From positions 1,905,501-1,969,500 of the forward strand of contig NZ_CP021646.1 in assembly GCF_002208135.1 (NCBI RefSeq): DNA of 64,000 bases. The letters run 5' to 3'. This document shows positions 61,095 to 64,000 of the stretch, piece after piece. The position numbers were made by a program, and so were the translations under genes. Each line of letters begins with the position of its first letter. Within the stretch, counting starts at the first letter, position 1. Below the pieces are notes generated by a model that saw only the letters and a program-made list of their open reading frames with translations, ran no database searches and was not told the DNA's origin. Source of the DNA: Pseudoalteromonas piscicida. Lineage in GTDB: Bacteria; Pseudomonadota; Gammaproteobacteria; Enterobacterales; Alteromonadaceae.

Positions 61095-62990
61095 CTACTT
61101 CATCATGGATTTGTTTTGATAGCGAAACTTTAAAAAGCTCTGTGCTTTGTCTAACACGCCAAACGCTTCTTTAAGATTACGCTGCTCAAAATCAGAGAGT
61201 GTTTCTGGTGGCAAGCTGTTGTCCGGCTTTTCGCCCTGCTCAATTTGCCATGCTTGGTGACGAATACGCATGATGGCGATGTATTCAAGCGCAGCTTGCA
61301 GATCTAGCACCTTGCCCTTTGGAAGTATATTGGCCTCATCAATATCTTCTAAACGTTCAAAGGAGTTTTGTTTTTTAGAGCCAACACCAAGGGCATGTAC
61401 TCGAACCAAATCTGAAAGCGGTGCTGTGCCTCGGCGTTTAATATTCATCGATCGCCTGTGTTCACCGTCTTGCTCAAGTACAAAACCATTAAAAAAGCCC
61501 AAAGGCGGTGTTCTTCTTAGTGCATTATGCGCCATCGCGGCCAAAAATTTAGGAGTGTTTTTAGCTTTTTTACTGATAAAAGCAGTGAGCTTCTCAGCCC
61601 ATTTGGTTTCACCCCATACGCCTTCAAGATCAAAGAAAATTGAGCTATTAAGCAATGCCTCAGGGCTTGGATTTTCTATCCAGTCTTCAAATTGCGCTAA
61701 CCATTGACTATAAGTTAAGCGCCAAGCAGGATTGCTTGCCATGATCCCACCATCGCAGTATTTATAGCCACAATTTGCTAAACCATCACACACAAACTTG
61801 GCCAGCTTTTCGAAATAAGTGCCGTGCTCAGCGGGTTGATAACTGTCATCCAAGATCAGTGCATTATCCTGATCGGTCACAATTAATTGTTCGTCCCGAG
61901 CCATTGAACCAAGGGCAATAAAGCAGTAAGGGATTGGTGGTGGACCTAATTTTGCTTCCGCCAGTTCGAGTAACTTGTGTTTAAACGTTTTGCCAATAAT
62001 CGACATGGCAGAACCAATCATGTGTGAGTTGGCGTCTTCATTCACCATACGAGTAAAAATTGCAGGAAGCTGTTTAGCGTAACTGCTCAAGTCTTCAACA
62101 CTTTGCTGGCCCATTAACCCTCTAACAAACAACAGGCTGCTTTGAGACTCGTAGCGTAAAATATCGGATAGCGCGACCACCCCTATCGGCTTACGCTTGT
62201 GTACAACAGGCAAGTGATGCACATTATCTCGTAGCATCAGCATCATGGCTTCGAATACATAGGCATTGGAGTCAACAATAATAAGATCGGTCGACATAAT
62301 CTCAGAGACCGGAGTTTGATAATCCAACCCTTCTGCGACTACTTTTGTACGAAGATCTCTGTCACTGATGAGGCCGACCACCTGACCATCGTCTTCATCC
62401 GGATCTTCAACAACAGGTTTCTCGGGGTCATAGATAAGTAGTGATGACACATGCTCTTTTGCCATCACTTGAGCTGCCTGCTGTACCGTGGCGCTGCGTT
62501 CAACGTACACCACATCGCGTAGCAATAGTTTACGCACTTTGGCAGTGGTTAAATCGTTGCTGTCGGCCTGCTCAGAAACTGTGATTTTTAGTCTGGCATT
62601 ATCGTCTGCTTCAAAGTAATCAGCAAACGCTTCATAAACGTCGCAATACTCATCAAAAATGCCAACGGGAATACAATACACCAGTGTATCTTCAAGGCTT
62701 TGAGCGCCAAAACGAACTTTACGATTCATCAATAACCCACGCTGGCCAAAGATCCCACCTGTGGAAATACGATTGTATAACTCACCTGAGCGCCGATAAA
62801 GCTCGACAGCACCAGATCGGATCACATACAGGTAAGTGATCTGCTCTCCATATTCTAAAATGCCACAGCCCTCACGGTAATAACCCACTTCTACTTGGCT
62901 TGCGAGTTTATGTAGTGCCTCTTGAGGCAAATCCGAAAACGGCGGGTAAGCTACTAAAAAATTGGCAATTTCCTGATGTTCAACTTCCAT
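61095..62990 (-). CDS. cNMP-binding/CBS/DUF294 nucleotidyltransferase-like signalling protein
   Basis: The 631-residue cytosolic protein has a cyclic-nucleotide-binding domain (about 15-130, with ILEYGEQITYLYVIRSGAVE), two CBS domains (about 150-280, with SSLLIYDPEKP and DNVHHLPVVHKRKPIGVVAL), and a C-terminal DUF294 pair (about 300-620, with FIALGSMARDEQLIVTDQDN, the GS...D-x-D motif of nucleotidyltransferases). Such proteins are thought to sense nucleotides and modify a partner; PII-like uridylylation is only an analogy. The ATG at 62990 (MEVEHQ) has AAGG ahead. It overlaps none of its neighbours. Confidence 0.85.
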   Translation of the reverse strand: MEVEHQEIANFLVAYPPFSDLPQEALHKLASQVEVGYYREGCGILEYGEQITYLYVIRSGAVELYRRSGELYNRISTGGIFGQRGLLMNRKVRFGAQSLEDTLVYCIPVGIFDEYCDVYEAFADYFEADDNARLKITVSEQADSNDLTTAKVRKLLLRDVVYVERSATVQQAAQVMAKEHVSSLLIYDPEKPVVEDPDEDDGQVVGLISDRDLRTKVVAEGLDYQTPVSEIMSTDLIIVDSNAYVFEAMMLMLRDNVHHLPVVHKRKPIGVVALSDILRYESQSSLLFVRGLMGQQSVEDLSSYAKQLPAIFTRMVNEDANSHMIGSAMSIIGKTFKHKLLELAEAKLGPPPIPYCFIALGSMARDEQLIVTDQDNALILDDSYQPAEHGTYFEKLAKFVCDGLANCGYKYCDGGIMASNPAWRLTYSQWLAQFEDWIENPSPEALLNSSIFFDLEGVWGETKWAEKLTAFISKKAKNTPKFLAAMAHNALRRTPPLGFFNGFVLEQDGEHRRSMNIKRRGTAPLSDLVRVHALGVGSKKQNSFERLEDIDEANILPKGKVLDLQAALEYIAIMRIRHQAWQIEQGEKPDNSLPPETLSDFEQRNLKEAFGVLDKAQSFLKFRYQNKSMMK

Positions 62991-63067
62991 GGTTTGCCTT
63001 GATATAAAAAGGAATTTAACCCTATTGTGGGCAACGAGGGATAAATTTGCAATGAAAGTCGGTTTAA

Positions 63068-63646
63068 CTAAGGCTGCGGCAATTGTTTTTTCCACTGTTC
63101 ACCACTACGCTCATAAGACTCTCTAAGATGTAGCCGAGTCTCAGCAAAAGTGAGAAACTCTATGGAAATAGGGTTGATGCAATAGCCACCCCAATTTTCG
63201 GGTCTTGGAATTGGATTCGTGCTATATCTTAATTCCGCAATTCTTAATTTTTCAGTCAGATCACTTTGATCTCGCATAATTGCACTTTGGTTAAATGACG
63301 TTGTGGTTAGTTGAGCATCTCTAGAGCGCCCTTGCCAATATATATCCGCATCTCTATCTGAAATCTTCTTTGCTCTGCCAACAATACGGACCTGATACCC
63401 AACATGATCCCACCAAACTGTCATCGCGATGTTAGGAACATTTTCTAAATGCTTGCCTTTCGCAGAATCGAAATATGAACAAAATACAAAGCCCCCCTCA
63501 TTAACCGCTTTCAAATCAACAAATCTACCTGTAGGAAACCCATTTTCATCAATTGTTGAGACACATACCGCATTGGGCTGATTTAATGGATTGTTTTTCA
63601 GAGCTTGCTGCCACCAAGATTCAAACTTTTCGAGTGGATTAATCAT
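63068..63646 (-). CDS. pdxH: Pyridoxamine 5'-phosphate oxidase family protein
   Basis: The 192-residue FMN-binding split-barrel protein resembles PdxH, which oxidises pyridoxine/pyridoxamine phosphate to PLP. FPTGRFVDLKAVNEGGFVFC and YFDSAKGKHLENVPNIAMTV are in the FMN-contact region, and QVRIVGRAKKISDRDADIYW follows. The C-terminus PENWGGYCINPISIEFLTFA deviates from the usual RPGNWGG...IEFWxGxxxRLHDR: the later TFAETRLHLRESYER lacks part of it. So a PdxH-like paralogue acting on another substrate is possible. It overlaps the upstream cupin gene by 8 bases, suggesting a shared function. Confidence 0.75.
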   Translation of the reverse strand: MINPLEKFESWWQQALKNNPLNQPNAVCVSTIDENGFPTGRFVDLKAVNEGGFVFCSYFDSAKGKHLENVPNIAMTVWWDHVGYQVRIVGRAKKISDRDADIYWQGRSRDAQLTTTSFNQSAIMRDQSDLTEKLRIAELRYSTNPIPRPENWGGYCINPISIEFLTFAETRLHLRESYERSGEQWKKQLPQP

Positions 63647-64000
63647 TATTATTATCCTGATTATTTTTCATCGGTTCCATAATGTCATTAATATCTACCA
63701 CATTCCACGGCAAACCTTTTTGCCTGTAGATCCGCTTACCTTGCTTTGTATAATCACCAACATCATGCGGTAAGCGCTGACCAACTACAATACAACGTAA
63801 TGTAACATCGCTATTGTTTACTAACTTATGAGGCTTACCACAGGCTCTGTATCCTATGAAATCGCCTTCACCAACACCAATTACCTCATCGCCAATGTAC
63901 GCTTCAGCAGTGCCTTGCAATATATACACACATTCATCCTCGTGATAATGCATATGTGTTTCAGTCGAATCGAACCCCGGCTGGATTTCTATGATGTGAA
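63639..64000 (-). CDS. Cupin-domain protein (cut by window end)
   Basis: The frame is open to the window edge, so the start is outside. The visible 120 residues form a small cupin: metal-ligand candidates lie in ETHMHYHEDECVYILQG (His, His, Glu) and KPHKLVNNSDVTLRCIVVG (His), framed by a GDEVIGVGEGDFI turn. A tail of polar residues (MEPMKNNQDNNND) precedes the stop at 63639-63641, which overlaps the PdxH-like start by 8 bases. The substrate is unknown. Family members bind small ligands or metals; co-translation with a PLP oxidase hints at a role in B6 or amine chemistry, an inference. Confidence 0.72.
   Translation of the reverse strand, partial: HIIEIQPGFDSTETHMHYHEDECVYILQGTAEAYIGDEVIGVGEGDFIGYRACGKPHKLVNNSDVTLRCIVVGQRLPHDVGDYTKQGKRIYRQKGLPWNVVDINDIMEPMKNNQDNNND

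Overview
The window is a contiguous stretch of a gammaproteobacterial chromosome, most likely Pseudoalteromonas or a close marine relative. The inference rests on gene content and order: a monomeric NADP isocitrate dehydrogenase, the rluE-mnmA-hflD-purB-roxA block, the aat-bpt-infA-clpA-clpS-cspD block, an H-NOX/histidine kinase pair, divergent LiuR-controlled liu and ivd operons, and AT-rich palindromic intergenic repeats. No database search was possible. There is no prophage, insertion sequence, rRNA, tRNA or CRISPR array. It is mostly housekeeping and catabolic DNA.

Layout. 1-420: end of sbcB. 490-3600 (-): lolC-lolD-lolE, the lipoprotein-releasing ABC transporter. 3.7-5.3 kb: an Lrp/AsnC regulator divergent from a DMT exporter. 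5.3-10.1 kb (-): a small secreted protein, a CorC/HlyC-type membrane protein, an exported metallo-beta-lactamase-fold protein and an exported MsrA-thioredoxin-MsrB fusion. 10.3-13.2 kb (+): an MFS transporter and an exported M17 aminopeptidase. 13.4-17.4 kb (+): a tightly overlapping five-gene pyroglutamate operon (pxpB, pxpC, DUF969, DUF979, pcp). 17.5-20.6 kb: asnB, then pssA on the other strand. 20.9-27.9 kb: trxB, then the N-degron block aat, bpt, infA, a 266-bp tandem repeat array, clpA, clpS, and cspD. 28.4-36.4 kb (+): icd, rluE, mnmA, hflD, purB, roxA, with two intergenic repeat elements. 36.5-41.7 kb: a GNAT protein, a DUF4826 gene, a histidine kinase, H-NOX, an unrecognised 465-residue protein, DUF1330 and VOC proteins. 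41.8-49.5 kb (-): valine/isoleucine degradation (ivd). 49.8-58.1 kb (+): liuR and leucine degradation (liu) ending in a 3-oxoacid CoA-transferase. 58.7-64 kb: a BCCT transporter, a DnaQ-like exonuclease, a cNMP/CBS/DUF294 protein, a pdxH-like oxidase and a cupin cut by the window end.

How they work together. The liu and ivd operons convert branched-chain acyl-CoAs to acetyl-CoA, acetoacetate and propionyl-CoA, and probably share LiuR control from one 315-bp divergent region that holds two promoter-embedded operator candidates. Aat and Bpt attach leucine or phenylalanine to proteins, ClpS recognises the tagged N-terminus and ClpA unfolds the substrate for ClpP, so four of the five parts of the bacterial N-degron pathway lie within about 6 kb. 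The pyroglutamate operon couples removal of N-terminal pyroglutamate to 5-oxoprolinase subunits and a two-protein membrane module of unproven role.

Data quality. Four genes carry a reading-frame lesion. Three (lolD, the MFS gene, the DUF4826 gene) are each explained by one missing C in a C run of the + strand, whichever strand the gene is on. That pattern, and the essentiality of lolD, point to base-calling errors. The fourth is an in-frame TAA in the Lrp/AsnC gene.
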